From Prevotella sp. (lineage in GTDB: Bacteria > Bacteroidota > Bacteroidia > Bacteroidales > Bacteroidaceae): a DNA stretch of 64,000 nucleotides. A model generated the notes under the pieces. It made no database searches. It was not told the DNA's origin and saw only the letters and a program-made list of their open reading frames with translations. Position 1 is the stretch's first letter. The number at the start of each line of letters is the position of its first letter. The stretch covers positions 124,001 to 188,000 of the forward strand of contig JAFZIY010000017.1 in the NCBI GenBank assembly GCA_017554105.1, in the 5' to 3' direction. Shown here in pieces: positions 25,849 to 33,470 of this stretch. A program made the position numbers and the translations under genes.

Positions 25849-26322
25849 TCATTTCTTGGGTACGAAAGTCTCGTATGTAAGGTCATCAAAATAGACGCGA
25901 ATCTCGGTTATATGTCTCTGGGGACGCTCAACATAACTCACTTCGGGCTTTACGACCTGCCGTTGCGACACCTGTTGGTGACGAACAGTACCATTTACAC
26001 CAGACTGTTGGGACTGACTTACAGGATTGGTAGCATCCGAATCTACGAAATCGAGCATCGGTTCGCCGACTGCTTGACCTGCCGGAGTGGTAGTGGTGCC
26101 GTCTAGTGAATCATCATCATACATCTTACCCTTACCGAAGAGCAACCAATCGCTACTGAGCGATGGCAATTTTGACTTGATGGCCTCAACGGTATTTAGT
26201 GTCGCATTAGTGCGACCGTTGAATATACTGCTCAGTGCTGCGGGTGAGATTCCGATGAACTGAGCGAACGTTTGTTGAGTCATATGCTGGCTCTCCATTA
26301 CCTGTCGAATTCTGTCTTTCAT
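25849..26322 (-). CDS. XRE-type helix-turn-helix regulator
   Basis: The 157-residue protein has an N-terminal helix-turn-helix of the Cro/C1 type: 'MTQQTFAQFIGISPAALSSI' followed by 'FNGRTNATLNTVEAIKSKL', then 'SDWLLFGKGKMYDDDS', a common ending of this domain in Bacteroidota. The rest (from about 75) is Gln/Thr/Val-rich and probably flexible, ending 'ITEIRVYFDDLTYETFVPKK'. Its target is unknown; a role at its own A/T-rich upstream region is possible. A consensus promoter is at 26374-26405. Confidence 0.85.
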   Translation of the reverse strand: MKDRIRQVMESQHMTQQTFAQFIGISPAALSSIFNGRTNATLNTVEAIKSKLPSLSSDWLLFGKGKMYDDDSLDGTTTTPAGQAVGEPMLDFVDSDATNPVSQSQQSGVNGTVRHQQVSQRQVVKPEVSYVERPQRHITEIRVYFDDLTYETFVPKK

Positions 26323-26373
26323 TTGCTAACGAGTCGTTTTTTTGCCATTTTTGGCGATTTTTCTTTCGATTTA

Positions 26374-26405
26374 CAAAGGTAAAGCAAAAAATTTAAACAT
26401 CCAAA
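26374..26405 (-). promoter_or_regulatory. Promoter of the HTH regulator
   Basis: Minus strand TTTG (26405-26402), 20-bp spacer, TACCTTTG (26381-26374). Predicted start near 26367, giving a leader of about 45 nt to the ATG at 26322. Confidence 0.75.
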
Positions 26406-27098
26406 CATTTAGAGAAATATTTTAATTCTTAAACTTTCAATTTCGGAATTCAAACTTTTAAATCTTTAATTCACGTTTTTAAATATGTAGATTTGTAAAC
26501 ACAAATATAAATTTAGGTCATTAAATCATTACAAACCCTTTATTTATGGGGATTTTGTAAAATATTGGCTGTTATTTAGTTATTTAAAGTAGAATAACCG
26601 TATTAAAGTCAAATATGCAATAATTAGTGAAAAACAAGACGTTTTATTTAAAGTATTTACAATGATAATAATATGTAAATACATGGGTAGCAAGCATTTA
26701 TATAGTGTCATTTTATGATGAATAAATCAACATTTACAAATAAAATATTTCGATATTTGAATTTAAATGTAAATCAAAATGTATACATTTATCTTTTAAA
26801 TATTTAAATTTTGCCTTTTAAATTGTAAAAAGTGATTTAATATATTGATGTTTTAAGATTGAAATTTCATATTCTTAAATGCAAAGAAATGTGAAGAGTA
26901 AATTTCACGCCTCTCAAAAAGCGTTTTTTCGATAAAAAAGAGTTGTTTCTGAACTGGCGGCAAAATGATTGTTTTTATGCCCCAAAATGGAGAGGAGTTT
27001 TTCTCCAAACCCACTGAAAATAATGGGGATTACGCGAAAAAAATGTGTCTGGAAAAAATGAAATTCTAGAAAAAAACAACCTATTTTCGTCGAAATTT
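26406..27098. other. Gene-free, very A/T-rich stretch
   Basis: About 690 bp between holA and the HTH gene with no supportable gene. It is far richer in A/T than the neighbours, with many TTTAAA, ATTTAAAT and AAATATTT tracts that suggest curved or easily melted DNA. The 27000-27098 end has several runs of A and T but no clear hairpin terminator. I saw no DnaA boxes that would support an origin. Confidence 0.6.
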
Positions 27099-28124
27099 TT
27101 AATGCAAAATGAAGAAAATGAGCTCCTGCATTAGGTCAGAATCGGTGGCATTTCCCTTCCCTATTCCCTTGATTCTGGTGTCCGTTTCTCTAATTTTTGA
27201 AATTATCTCGAGCACTTTCCTACCCGAATATTTTTCCATTCCAGCAACATAATCACGAGCAGCCCATCCATTTCTCAAGCCAAGATATTGTGCAACGGAC
27301 TGCTCGTTTTTTCTATCCGGTGCATAATATGCTATGAGCAAATTTTGGAAATAAGCGAAAAGTTGTGGCATGATTGCATAAGGCCCACCCGACTTCGGGT
27401 TACTGCAGAAATATTTCATTATCTGGTTTGCCTTAAACACATTTCTATGAACGATGGCATTACGCAGTTCGAAAAAGTTATAGTCTTTACTCACTCCGAT
27501 GTTTTTCTCCACCAGTTCTGGCGTTACAGTCTTCTCATCATTCAATGAGAGACGAAGCTTATCCAGTTCCCCAGTCATTCGGTTGAGATCTGAACCGATA
27601 TGGTCGGCTATCATCTGTGAAGACTTGTAGTCGATTCCTATTCCATATTGCCTAAGATAATTCTCTATGAAAGGCGGAAGGTCTTGTTCGCGCTTCTTAT
27701 TGCTTATGAACACCATCCCCGCTTTTTGCGCCTGTGCTAAGATTTTTTTCTTTGCATCGATAGTTCCGTTCTTGTAACAAATGACGAGAACAGTGCTCTG
27801 GAGCGGCTTTTCGAAGTAATGGCCCAACTGTTCCCAGTTCTTCAACGCCTGCGCTTCCTTCACTATAACCACCTGACGCTCAGCCATCATGGGATAACGA
27901 CGTGCGATGTCAGCCACCTGTGCAGCGGTAACATCGGCTCCAAAGACTATGGTTTGGTTGAAATCGCGCTCCTCCTCTCGCAACGCATGTTCGGAAATGA
28001 AGTCGCATATCTTATCGATATAATACGATTCGTCGCCCATAAGGATATAAATGGGAGCGAATTTGCCTGCCCTGAGGTCACGCATCACGCTGTCGAAAGA
28101 CACCGACGACTTCTTTTCTGCCAT
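27099..28124 (-). CDS. holA: DNA polymerase III delta subunit
   Basis: The 341-residue protein has the delta-subunit layout: 'DLRAGKFAPIYILMGDESYY' at the N-terminus (degenerate AAA+ start), 'MMAERQVVIVKEAQALKNW' (the conserved ERR-VIV block), 'LVICYKNGTIDAKKK', and the C-terminal collar 'RNGWAARDYVAGMEKYSG' with 'IRETDTRIKGIG'. It opens the sliding clamp within the clamp-loader complex. The next gene upstream diverges, with a -7 box for that gene 30 bp from this ATG. Confidence 0.93.
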   Translation of the reverse strand: MAEKKSSVSFDSVMRDLRAGKFAPIYILMGDESYYIDKICDFISEHALREEERDFNQTIVFGADVTAAQVADIARRYPMMAERQVVIVKEAQALKNWEQLGHYFEKPLQSTVLVICYKNGTIDAKKKILAQAQKAGMVFISNKKREQDLPPFIENYLRQYGIGIDYKSSQMIADHIGSDLNRMTGELDKLRLSLNDEKTVTPELVEKNIGVSKDYNFFELRNAIVHRNVFKANQIMKYFCSNPKSGGPYAIMPQLFAYFQNLLIAYYAPDRKNEQSVAQYLGLRNGWAARDYVAGMEKYSGRKVLEIISKIRETDTRIKGIGKGNATDSDLMQELIFFILH

Positions 28125-28208
28125 ATTTCTTCGTTTATTTCCCTTAAAATGAGTAACTTTGCGCTACCATTAGCGTCATACAAAGATTTAGGTTACAAAG
28201 TTAATAAA

Positions 28209-28658
28209 ATGTTTCGATTAAACCTACCCGATTACGAAATAAAAATAAAAGAAAAGGATGGGAAGCCACATATTCTCGACTTTCTGCGTCGAAAATACGT
28301 TGCTCTGACTCCCGAAGAATGGGTGCGCCAGCACTTCACGCACTTCCTTTCAGAGCATAAGGGCTACCCTGCGGGGCTGATGGCTAACGAAGTGGAACTT
28401 CGGGTGGGTGAGAAACGGCTGCGTTGTGACTCTATAATATATAATAAGGACGCCGCACCGCTGATGATTATCGAGTACAAGGCACCTACAGTGCAACTCA
28501 CAGAGCATGTTTTCGACCAGATAACAGCCTATAACATGCTGCTCCACGTCGATTATCTCATCGTGTCCAACGGTCTTCAGCACATATGCTGTCGCATGGA
28601 CTACGATAATCACACATACCGTTTTCTGCCTGAAATACCCGATTACACAGAACTTTAG
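28209..28658 (+). CDS. Type I restriction HsdR N-terminal-like domain protein
   Basis: Started at the ATG at 28209 (MFRLNLPDYEIK), since a -7 box TAACTTTG lies at 28154-28161 and upstream frame overlaps holA antisense. The 149-residue protein is a stand-alone HsdR_N-type nuclease fold: 'ALTPEEWVRQHFTHFL', Asp in 'LRCDSIIYN', and 'LMIIEYKAPTV' with the E-x-K of the PD-(D/E)XK core. There is no methylase or helicase near, so it is not a restriction system; this short form is usual beside holA in Bacteroidota. Function is unknown; nucleic-acid binding or cleavage is inferred from the fold. Confidence 0.85.
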   Translation: MFRLNLPDYEIKIKEKDGKPHILDFLRRKYVALTPEEWVRQHFTHFLSEHKGYPAGLMANEVELRVGEKRLRCDSIIYNKDAAPLMIIEYKAPTVQLTEHVFDQITAYNMLLHVDYLIVSNGLQHICCRMDYDNHTYRFLPEIPDYTEL

Positions 28659-28704
28659 AAACACAGATATCACTTACAGAGAACAAGAAAACAAGCATAA
28701 AGAG

Positions 28705-28884
28705 ATGAAAAAGGCTATATTAAAGAACATAATAACAGGCACAGAGAAGCGTGTCCACCTGACAATGAACCACCCTGCCGTACAATGTGGCATTGCCGTT
28801 TGGGTTGACGACGAAGGCAAGGCCTATTTCCCAGAGGATGTTCAGAACCCGTTCTATAAACTGGAAAACATAACAGAGGAATAG
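28705..28884 (+). CDS. Small conserved-looking protein of 59 residues
   Basis: ATG 28705 to TAG 28884, encoding a protein that starts MKKAILKNIITGTEKRVHLT, then 'GIAVWVDDEGKAYFPEDVQN', and ends NITEE. It follows an AAAGAG ribosome-binding site, and its stop codon directly abuts the ATG of the next gene (28885), which supports it as a real, translationally coupled gene. Codon use is like its neighbours. I recognise no domain; it looks like a small soluble beta-rich protein. Confidence 0.6.
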   Translation: MKKAILKNIITGTEKRVHLTMNHPAVQCGIAVWVDDEGKAYFPEDVQNPFYKLENITEE

Positions 28885-29835
28885 ATGTTGAGGTTTCTGA
28901 AAGACTGGACACTGCCGGTTGCCATCGCTGTAGGAACGTTGTGCTACCTGCTTTTCTATTATGTTCCTGCGCTTGATACCGCCGGCGACTGGTTTGGACC
29001 TGTGCTCGACGTCATCTTCCCGTTCTTCGTGTTCCTCACGTTGCTCGTCACTTTCTGCAAAGTTGACTTCCATCAGATGCGCCCCCACCGCTGGCATCTG
29101 TGGGTTCTTGTGGCCCAGGTGGTGCTCGTTGCAGCCAATGTGGGCATCATTTTCTTCGTTGGCGACAACGCAGAGCAGAAGATTCTATGGGAGGGGGTGC
29201 TCACCTGCATCATCGGTCCGTCGGCCTCTGCTGCCCCTGTGGTTACTGGTAAACTGGGCGGAAACATCAGCACAATGACCACTTTCACACTGATTTCCTC
29301 TCTTGCCTCGGCACTTATGATTCCCGCCGTGTTCCCCTTGCTTGAGCATGCGGCACATATAACGTTTTGGCAGGCATTCTTGATAATTCTCGAAAAGGTG
29401 GCAATGGTGCTCGTATTGCCTCTTATTCTGGGCTATCTGATACGCCATTACCTGTATTCCCTGCACCAGTGGATTGTCTCGAAACCCAATCTGGGCTTCT
29501 ATTTCTGGGCTGTTTCCCTCTCCATCACCACTGGAATAACCGTTAAGAACATCGTTCACAGCAACGCCTCGTTGTCGTTGTTGATTATGATTGCCGTACT
29601 CTCACTCATTGTTTGCTTCATTCAATTCGGCATCGGACGAGCCATCGGCACGCGTTTCGATGAGAAAATCAACTCCGGACAGGCTTTATTCCAGAAGAAT
29701 ACGGCACTGAGCATCTGGGTGGCTTATATGTATCTCCACCCTGTCGCCTCTGTCGGCGCCGGCTGTTACGTGCTTTGGCAGAACATCATCAACTCGCTTG
29801 AACTCTGGGAGTACCGCAACGGAAAGTTGAAATAA
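28885..29835 (+). CDS. Bile acid:sodium symporter (BASS)-like transporter
   Basis: The 316-residue protein has about nine to ten hydrophobic helices. Features of the BASS/SBF fold are 'GPSASAAPVVTGKLGGNIS' (helix-crossing region with small residues) and a second crossover near 'LFQKNTALSIWVAYMYLHP', where related transporters bind sodium and substrate. It probably takes up an organic anion; the substrate cannot be read from sequence. It starts right after the small 59-residue gene and ends before a bidirectional hairpin. Confidence 0.75.
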   Translation: MLRFLKDWTLPVAIAVGTLCYLLFYYVPALDTAGDWFGPVLDVIFPFFVFLTLLVTFCKVDFHQMRPHRWHLWVLVAQVVLVAANVGIIFFVGDNAEQKILWEGVLTCIIGPSASAAPVVTGKLGGNISTMTTFTLISSLASALMIPAVFPLLEHAAHITFWQAFLIILEKVAMVLVLPLILGYLIRHYLYSLHQWIVSKPNLGFYFWAVSLSITTGITVKNIVHSNASLSLLIMIAVLSLIVCFIQFGIGRAIGTRFDEKINSGQALFQKNTALSIWVAYMYLHPVASVGAGCYVLWQNIINSLELWEYRNGKLK

Positions 29836-29847
29836 GACGTTTAAGAA

Positions 29848-29894
29848 ACTCCCAAAGCAGGCAAACGGTAATCCGATTGGTATGCTTTGGGAGT
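29848..29894. terminator. Hairpin between convergent transporter and zinc-ribbon genes
   Basis: Perfect 12-bp stem ACTCCCAAAGCA (29848-29859) / TGCTTTGGGAGT (29883-29894) with a 23-nt loop. Only short T tracts flank it, so termination strength is uncertain; its place between convergent genes fits a shared terminator. Confidence 0.6.
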
Positions 29895-29956
29895 CTAAAA
29901 GATATGCTTTTGATGCCTCAAAGGGCATCTTTCGCAATGTCACGACACGTTATTAC

Positions 29957-30790
29957 TTAATCCTCTGCAGGCTTTTCTTCAGCCTTCTTGCGTATAGCGC
30001 GCTTACGCTTTGGCTTCTCTTCTGCCGCTGGAGTGTCGAGTTTAACGCCAGCAAGTTCTGGGTCAATCATGATACGGCCACAATACTCACAAACAATAAT
30101 CTTCTTGTGCATCTTGATATCAAGCTGTCGCTGTGGCGGAATCTTGTTAAAGCAACCGCCGCAAGCGTCACGCTGCACATATACAACGCCCAGACCATTG
30201 CGCGCATTCTTGCGGATACGCTTGAAACTGGTGAGCAGACGGGGCTCTATCTTCACCTCAAGTTCCTTTGCCTTCAACTTCAGGCGGTCCTCTTCGGTGC
30301 GTGTCTCGGCGATTATTTCATCGAGTTCGCCCTTTTTCTCCTCAAGAGTAATATTGCGGTCATTGATAATCTCCTTGTTCTTTTCAAGGTCCTGCTTCTT
30401 CTCTTCGATTTTAGCCTGTGCCTCACGAATCTTCTTATTGCAGAGCTGAACCTCAAGTTCCTGGAACTCAATCTCCTTGCTCAGAGTATCGTATTCACGG
30501 TTGTTACGCACCTCGTCGAGCTGATGCTTGTAGCGTTCGATGCTCTTTTCAGCAGTCGTAATCTCGTGTTTGCGCTGCTCGATGGCATCCTGGAACTCCT
30601 TAATCTCAGCCTCTATACGCTCTACACGAGTGTTAAGACCGATGATTTCGTCCTCCAGCTCCTCCACTTCGAGTGGCAACTCACCACGAATGGCACGTTT
30701 CTCGTCTATCGACGACAGTGTTGTTTGCAGTTGGTAGAGCGCTTTCAGTTTCTCTTCTACCGACAAGTCTGTTGGATCTTTCTTTGCCAT
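29957..30790 (-). CDS. C4-type zinc ribbon protein with long coiled coil
   Basis: Start taken at ATG 30790 (MAKKDPTDLSVEEKL), the usual beginning of this family. The first 185 residues form a long Glu/Lys/Arg-rich coiled coil; then 'FKRIRKNARNGLGVVYVQRD' and a zinc ribbon 'CGGCFNKIPP' with 'CEYCGRIM'. The tail is Lys/Arg/Glu-rich and likely disordered. Family members occur next to Nif3 proteins across Bacteroidota and other bacteria, as here (Nif3 gene 122 bp upstream in the same direction), so they may work together in metal or RNA-related tasks that are not defined. Confidence 0.9.
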   Translation of the reverse strand: MAKKDPTDLSVEEKLKALYQLQTTLSSIDEKRAIRGELPLEVEELEDEIIGLNTRVERIEAEIKEFQDAIEQRKHEITTAEKSIERYKHQLDEVRNNREYDTLSKEIEFQELEVQLCNKKIREAQAKIEEKKQDLEKNKEIINDRNITLEEKKGELDEIIAETRTEEDRLKLKAKELEVKIEPRLLTSFKRIRKNARNGLGVVYVQRDACGGCFNKIPPQRQLDIKMHKKIIVCEYCGRIMIDPELAGVKLDTPAAEEKPKRKRAIRKKAEEKPAED

Positions 30791-30798
30791 AATTCTGT

Positions 30799-30849
30799 CC
30801 CCCCACATATTCCCTTGCAAGGGAAGGCCGCAACGGGGGCGAGGGCCTA
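30799..30849. repeat. G/C-rich palindromic intergenic repeat, copy 1
   Basis: A C-run, the palindrome TTCCCTTGCAAGGGAA, then a G-rich tail ending GCGAGGGCCT. Similar elements (palindrome, then T-C/T-GG-G-run, then GGCC) are at 34544, 47308 and in ugd at 58395, with a weaker one at 44100. Confidence 0.55.
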
Positions 30850-30912
30850 TGGTTTATAATGTTTTGTTTATTGTCTTTTTGGACCTATTCTCTTCTTTAT
30901 CAGACTGTTACG

Positions 30913-31716
30913 TCAAAGGTAGAGAATAGGATTTGTGCATGTCTTGGTGAGCAATGTCTTCACTCCAGGGCATTCCTTTTCTATAATATCCCTGAAAATC
31001 TCGTTGGTGTACTGCTCACTCTGGAAATGTCCGATTACCGCAATCTGTATCTCCTGATCGTGCCCGAAATACTCGTGATAGTGCATCTCGCCCGTAACGA
31101 AGGCGTCAGCACCTGCCTTTATGGCATCGCCGAGCATGAACGAGCCTGCACCTCCACACACTGCCACGCGCTCTATCTTTCGTCGTAGCAACTGGTTTGC
31201 CTGCACGCACTCCACGTCGAACTGCGACTTGAGCATCTTTATGAAGTCATCGGCAGCCATAGGCTCAGCAAGTGAGCCCACTACTCCATTGCCTCCCTGC
31301 ACCTCAGTACCGTCAATCGCCGTGGCACACTTCCTTTCGCCGAAGAAGACGCAGTTCTTCAACCCCATCTTATCGGCAATCTTGAAGTTCACTCCGCCAC
31401 GTGCGTTGTCCATATTGGTATGCATGCTCACTACGGCAATGTCGTTCTTGATAGCCATCATCACCGCCCTCTGCACGTCATTGCAACCCGAAATCTGGCG
31501 CAGCGGGTGGAAAATGAGCGGATGGTGACTTACAATGAGGTTACAGCCTGTGGCAACAGCTTCTGCCACCACAGCCTCGGTAACGTCCAAACACAATAAT
31601 GCCCCTGATACTTCCGTCTCTGTCAATCCCGTTTGTAGGCCAGCATTATCGAAGCTTTCCTGCAAGGGCAGAGGCGCGAAACGTTCAAGGGCACGCAGCA
31701 CTTCTATTATTTTCAC
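30913..31716 (-). CDS. Nif3-like dinuclear metal centre protein
   Basis: The 267-residue protein shows the Nif3/YbgI layout: 'LERFAPLPLQESFDNAGLQT', 'NLIVSHHPLIFHPLRQI' with the two metal-binding His residues, 'VVSMHTNMDNARGGVN', and a C-terminal 'FVTGEMHYHEYFGHDQEI' with the second group of ligands. It forms a hexameric toroid with a two-metal site; the physiological substrate is not settled. It is shorter than forms with an inserted CutA-like domain. A -7 box TACCTTTG (minus 31743-31736) lies 20 bp upstream. It precedes the zinc-ribbon gene. Confidence 0.93.
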   Translation of the reverse strand: MKIIEVLRALERFAPLPLQESFDNAGLQTGLTETEVSGALLCLDVTEAVVAEAVATGCNLIVSHHPLIFHPLRQISGCNDVQRAVMMAIKNDIAVVSMHTNMDNARGGVNFKIADKMGLKNCVFFGERKCATAIDGTEVQGGNGVVGSLAEPMAADDFIKMLKSQFDVECVQANQLLRRKIERVAVCGGAGSFMLGDAIKAGADAFVTGEMHYHEYFGHDQEIQIAVIGHFQSEQYTNEIFRDIIEKECPGVKTLLTKTCTNPILYL

Positions 31717-31826
31717 GTCTTGTGAGATTAGGTTGCAAAGGTAATAAAAAGTTAGGACACAGGCGATTAGAGGCTCTTGAGCCTCCTGTTTTTTATTGTT
31801 TTTTAACCAATTATTCCCATTGGACT

Positions 31827-32678
31827 TTAGAAATAGCCGCGCTCGTGCTCCACCCTGTCCTCGACATCGTCGTCAAGATTGGTGAAGAAGTCGATGCCTG
31901 TACGGCGTTCCACCTCGTCAACGGTCATGGCGTAGGAGAACATCTTGCGCGATGCGGTGGCATTTGGATAGATGAAGCCGATGGACTTGGGCGCTCCCTG
32001 CCCTCTCATGCACAGTATCACCTTGAAGAACGCGGTAGGAACGGCAACGCGGTTACGTCCGATGGTAATCGGAGTGCCCTCATATATCGGTCCGCAAGCG
32101 ATATACACATCACCGTATTTGCGTGCCCAACCGCGACAAGCCAATTCAAGGTCATTCCATGCTCCGGCATTCAGTCCGTGTACTTGTGGACAAATGTTGG
32201 TGAACAGGAATGTCTCGTTCATCGCGGTGGTGTTCCATTTATTATCGCCTGCAGGGCACATGTGACCTCGGTCGTATCCACTGTTAAAGTAGTCGTTGTC
32301 GGTTGCTCGCGGCGAAGGCACATCAAGGTCGTCGTGGAACAGGTTCTCGTGACGCTCCACCTCGCCTCCTGCATGGTCGCTTGTAAGGTGCCACGCCACC
32401 CATTTCGGTGTCTTACGCCTTTTGTCGTACGACACCGTATAGCCTTTACGGTGCAGCACTATCTCGTCTCCATCCTTCGAACGTGCCGGCAGTTCAAGGT
32501 TTTTCGAGCCTTTTTTGTACTTTTTCTTGTCAACATTGACATCCTGATGGTTGTCATATAGTGCTTCTTTCTGCTCTTCCTGCCCCTGCTGTGCAACAGG
32601 CTGGTTGACATTCTCGCGGCATGATGCCAGCATCAGCACCGCTGCCACAAATAAAACAGTGAGTATTCTTCTATCCAT
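31827..32678 (-). CDS. DNA/RNA non-specific endonuclease (NUC1), lipoprotein
   Basis: I start it at ATG 32678, giving MDRRILTVLFVAAVLMLASC, a lipoprotein signal with Cys20. The 283-residue protein has the NUC1/ββα-metal core: 'DRGHMCPAGDNKWN' (catalytic His and metal site), then 'NETFLFTNICPQVHGLNAG' and 'LELACRGWARKYGDVYIACG'. Exported lipoprotein nucleases of this family degrade extracellular or imported nucleic acid. Here it would sit in the periplasm or outer membrane, for nutrient use or defence against foreign DNA. Confidence 0.92.
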   Translation of the reverse strand: MDRRILTVLFVAAVLMLASCRENVNQPVAQQGQEEQKEALYDNHQDVNVDKKKYKKGSKNLELPARSKDGDEIVLHRKGYTVSYDKRRKTPKWVAWHLTSDHAGGEVERHENLFHDDLDVPSPRATDNDYFNSGYDRGHMCPAGDNKWNTTAMNETFLFTNICPQVHGLNAGAWNDLELACRGWARKYGDVYIACGPIYEGTPITIGRNRVAVPTAFFKVILCMRGQGAPKSIGFIYPNATASRKMFSYAMTVDEVERRTGIDFFTNLDDDVEDRVEHERGYF

Positions 32679-32715
32679 ATCGTTGGCGAAGATAATACTT
32701 TTTTCTATTAAATGC

Positions 32716-32761
32716 AAAAAAACAGACCAATTTCGTATGCCACGCACCCGAAACTGGTCTG
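32716..32761 (-). terminator. Terminator of the two-small-ORF transcript
   Basis: On the minus strand CAGACCAGTTTCG (32761-32749) pairs with CGAAATTGGTCTG (32735-32723) with one mismatch and a 13-nt loop, and is followed by seven T (32722-32716). A clear rho-independent terminator, 24 bp after the stop of the second small ORF. Confidence 0.9.
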
Positions 32762-32784
32762 CTAATATATAAATCCGTACTATG

Positions 32785-32889
32785 TTATAACGTCAGATTC
32801 TGCCTACTCAAAACGTACATTTTCACAACATTTGAACAATACCTATTGAACTTCTTGTTACTCAATACTTTATTTACAACTTTCTTCAT
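32785..32889 (-). CDS. Small ORF 2 (34 residues)
   Basis: ATG 32889 to TAA 32785 encodes a very basic peptide: MKKVVNKVLSNKKFNRYCSN followed by 'VVKMYVLSRQNLTL'. It is preceded by AAAGGATAACAAA, the same upstream sequence as small ORF 1, and the tract 'taaaaggtaaaaagatta' further up is shared as well. It lies in a transcript bounded by a promoter and a terminator. I recognise no family. Duplicated translation-start regions favour real translation over chance. Confidence 0.5.
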   Translation of the reverse strand: MKKVVNKVLSNKKFNRYCSNVVKMYVLSRQNLTL

Positions 32890-33003
32890 TTTGTTATCCT
32901 TTCTTTTACTTTTAATCTTTTTACCTTTTAACTCGTCCTGTCTTTCACCCAGGTTATCCTTTACAATCTTCCGTCTTACCTCAAAACTAACTACCTTATG
33001 TGG

Positions 33004-33111
33004 TTATACGAGCGCTGACGCTGGAAGATTTCTTCTGTTCTCGCAGATAAGCCTGCTTGACATTTGCCAACTTTTACGTACTTCATCTGCAATTCTTCTA
33101 ATCTTTCTCAT
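33004..33111 (-). CDS. Small ORF 1 (35 residues)
   Basis: ATG 33111 to TAA 33004 encodes a basic peptide starting MRKIRRIADEVRKSWQMSSR, continuing 'LICENRRNLPASALV'. The sequence upstream (AGAAAGGATAACAAAG) is repeated before small ORF 2. AGGATAAC occurs four times in this transcript in all. Both peptides are Arg/Lys rich and could bind RNA or ribosomes, but nothing in sequence proves this. Confidence 0.5.
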   Translation of the reverse strand: MRKIRRIADEVRKSWQMSSRLICENRRNLPASALV

Positions 33112-33224
33112 CTTTGTTATCCTTTCTCTAATAATCTTTTTACCTTTTATTATTGCCCTCCTTAGTGGCGTTATCCTAAATTCTCTCTATATCCCGCGCT
33201 GGACATTGTCTGTGTTTTCGGGTG

Positions 33225-33256
33225 CAAAATTAATGCCTTTTGTCATTTCCGACAAT
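33225..33256 (-). promoter_or_regulatory. Promoter of the small-ORF transcript
   Basis: Minus strand ATTG (33256-33253), 20-bp spacer, TAATTTTG (33232-33225). Predicted start near 33218; the transcript of about 500 nt would end at the terminator 32716-32761. Confidence 0.65.
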
Positions 33257-33294
33257 AAAAACGAGATGAAAACTGTCACTTTTACACTTAATTT

Positions 33295-33327
33295 TTGACT
33301 CACGTCAAACATTTTGACGTAGGTCAA
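33295..33327. promoter_or_regulatory. Pair of TTGAC-N4-GTCAA palindromes (operator-like)
   Basis: TTGACtcacGTCAA at 33295-33308 and TTGACgtagGTCAA at 33314-33327, centres 19 bp apart. The half-sites resemble those bound by Crp/Fnr-family regulators. They lie between the divergent promoters of the small-ORF transcript and aguA, about 110 bp upstream of the latter. A hairpin GCCA-TTTTC/GAAAA-GGC follows at 33337-33358. Confidence 0.5.
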
Positions 33328-33417
33328 TGACGTAATGCCACTTTTCATGGAAAATGGCATGAAACAGCGTTTTCAGGCACTTCAACATGACATTTTGACC
33401 GTTTTTGACGCTTTTAT

Positions 33418-33448
33418 TTTGCTATTCTGCCACAAATTATTAATTTTG
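33418..33448 (+). promoter_or_regulatory. Promoter of aguA
   Basis: TTTG (33418-33421), 19-bp spacer, TAATTTTG (33441-33448). It ends 22 bp before the ATG at 33471. Confidence 0.75.
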
Positions 33449-33470
33449 TAGGATAAAACAAACTTCTACG

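Noticed and set aside
26406..27098. Replication origin beside holA
   Set aside because: No DnaA boxes or dnaA/dnaN neighbours were seen; A/T richness alone is not enough.
28209..28658. Remnant of a type I restriction system
   Set aside because: Only the HsdR N-terminal-like fold is present, with no helicase, methylase or specificity gene nearby; the gene is complete and looks like a stand-alone family.
29882..30859. Plus-strand 325-codon hydrophobic frame
   Set aside because: Fully antisense to the coiled-coil zinc-ribbon gene; the Leu-rich translation is the expected mirror of Lys/Glu codons.
31599..32561. Plus-strand 320-codon frame
   Set aside because: Antisense to the Nif3 and NUC1 genes, which have clear family motifs.
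32846..33298. Plus-strand 150-codon very hydrophobic frame
   Set aside because: It is antisense to a unit with promoter, two small ORFs with matching ribosome-binding regions and a terminator; its hydrophobic look comes from pyrimidine-rich complement of Lys/Arg-rich sequence.
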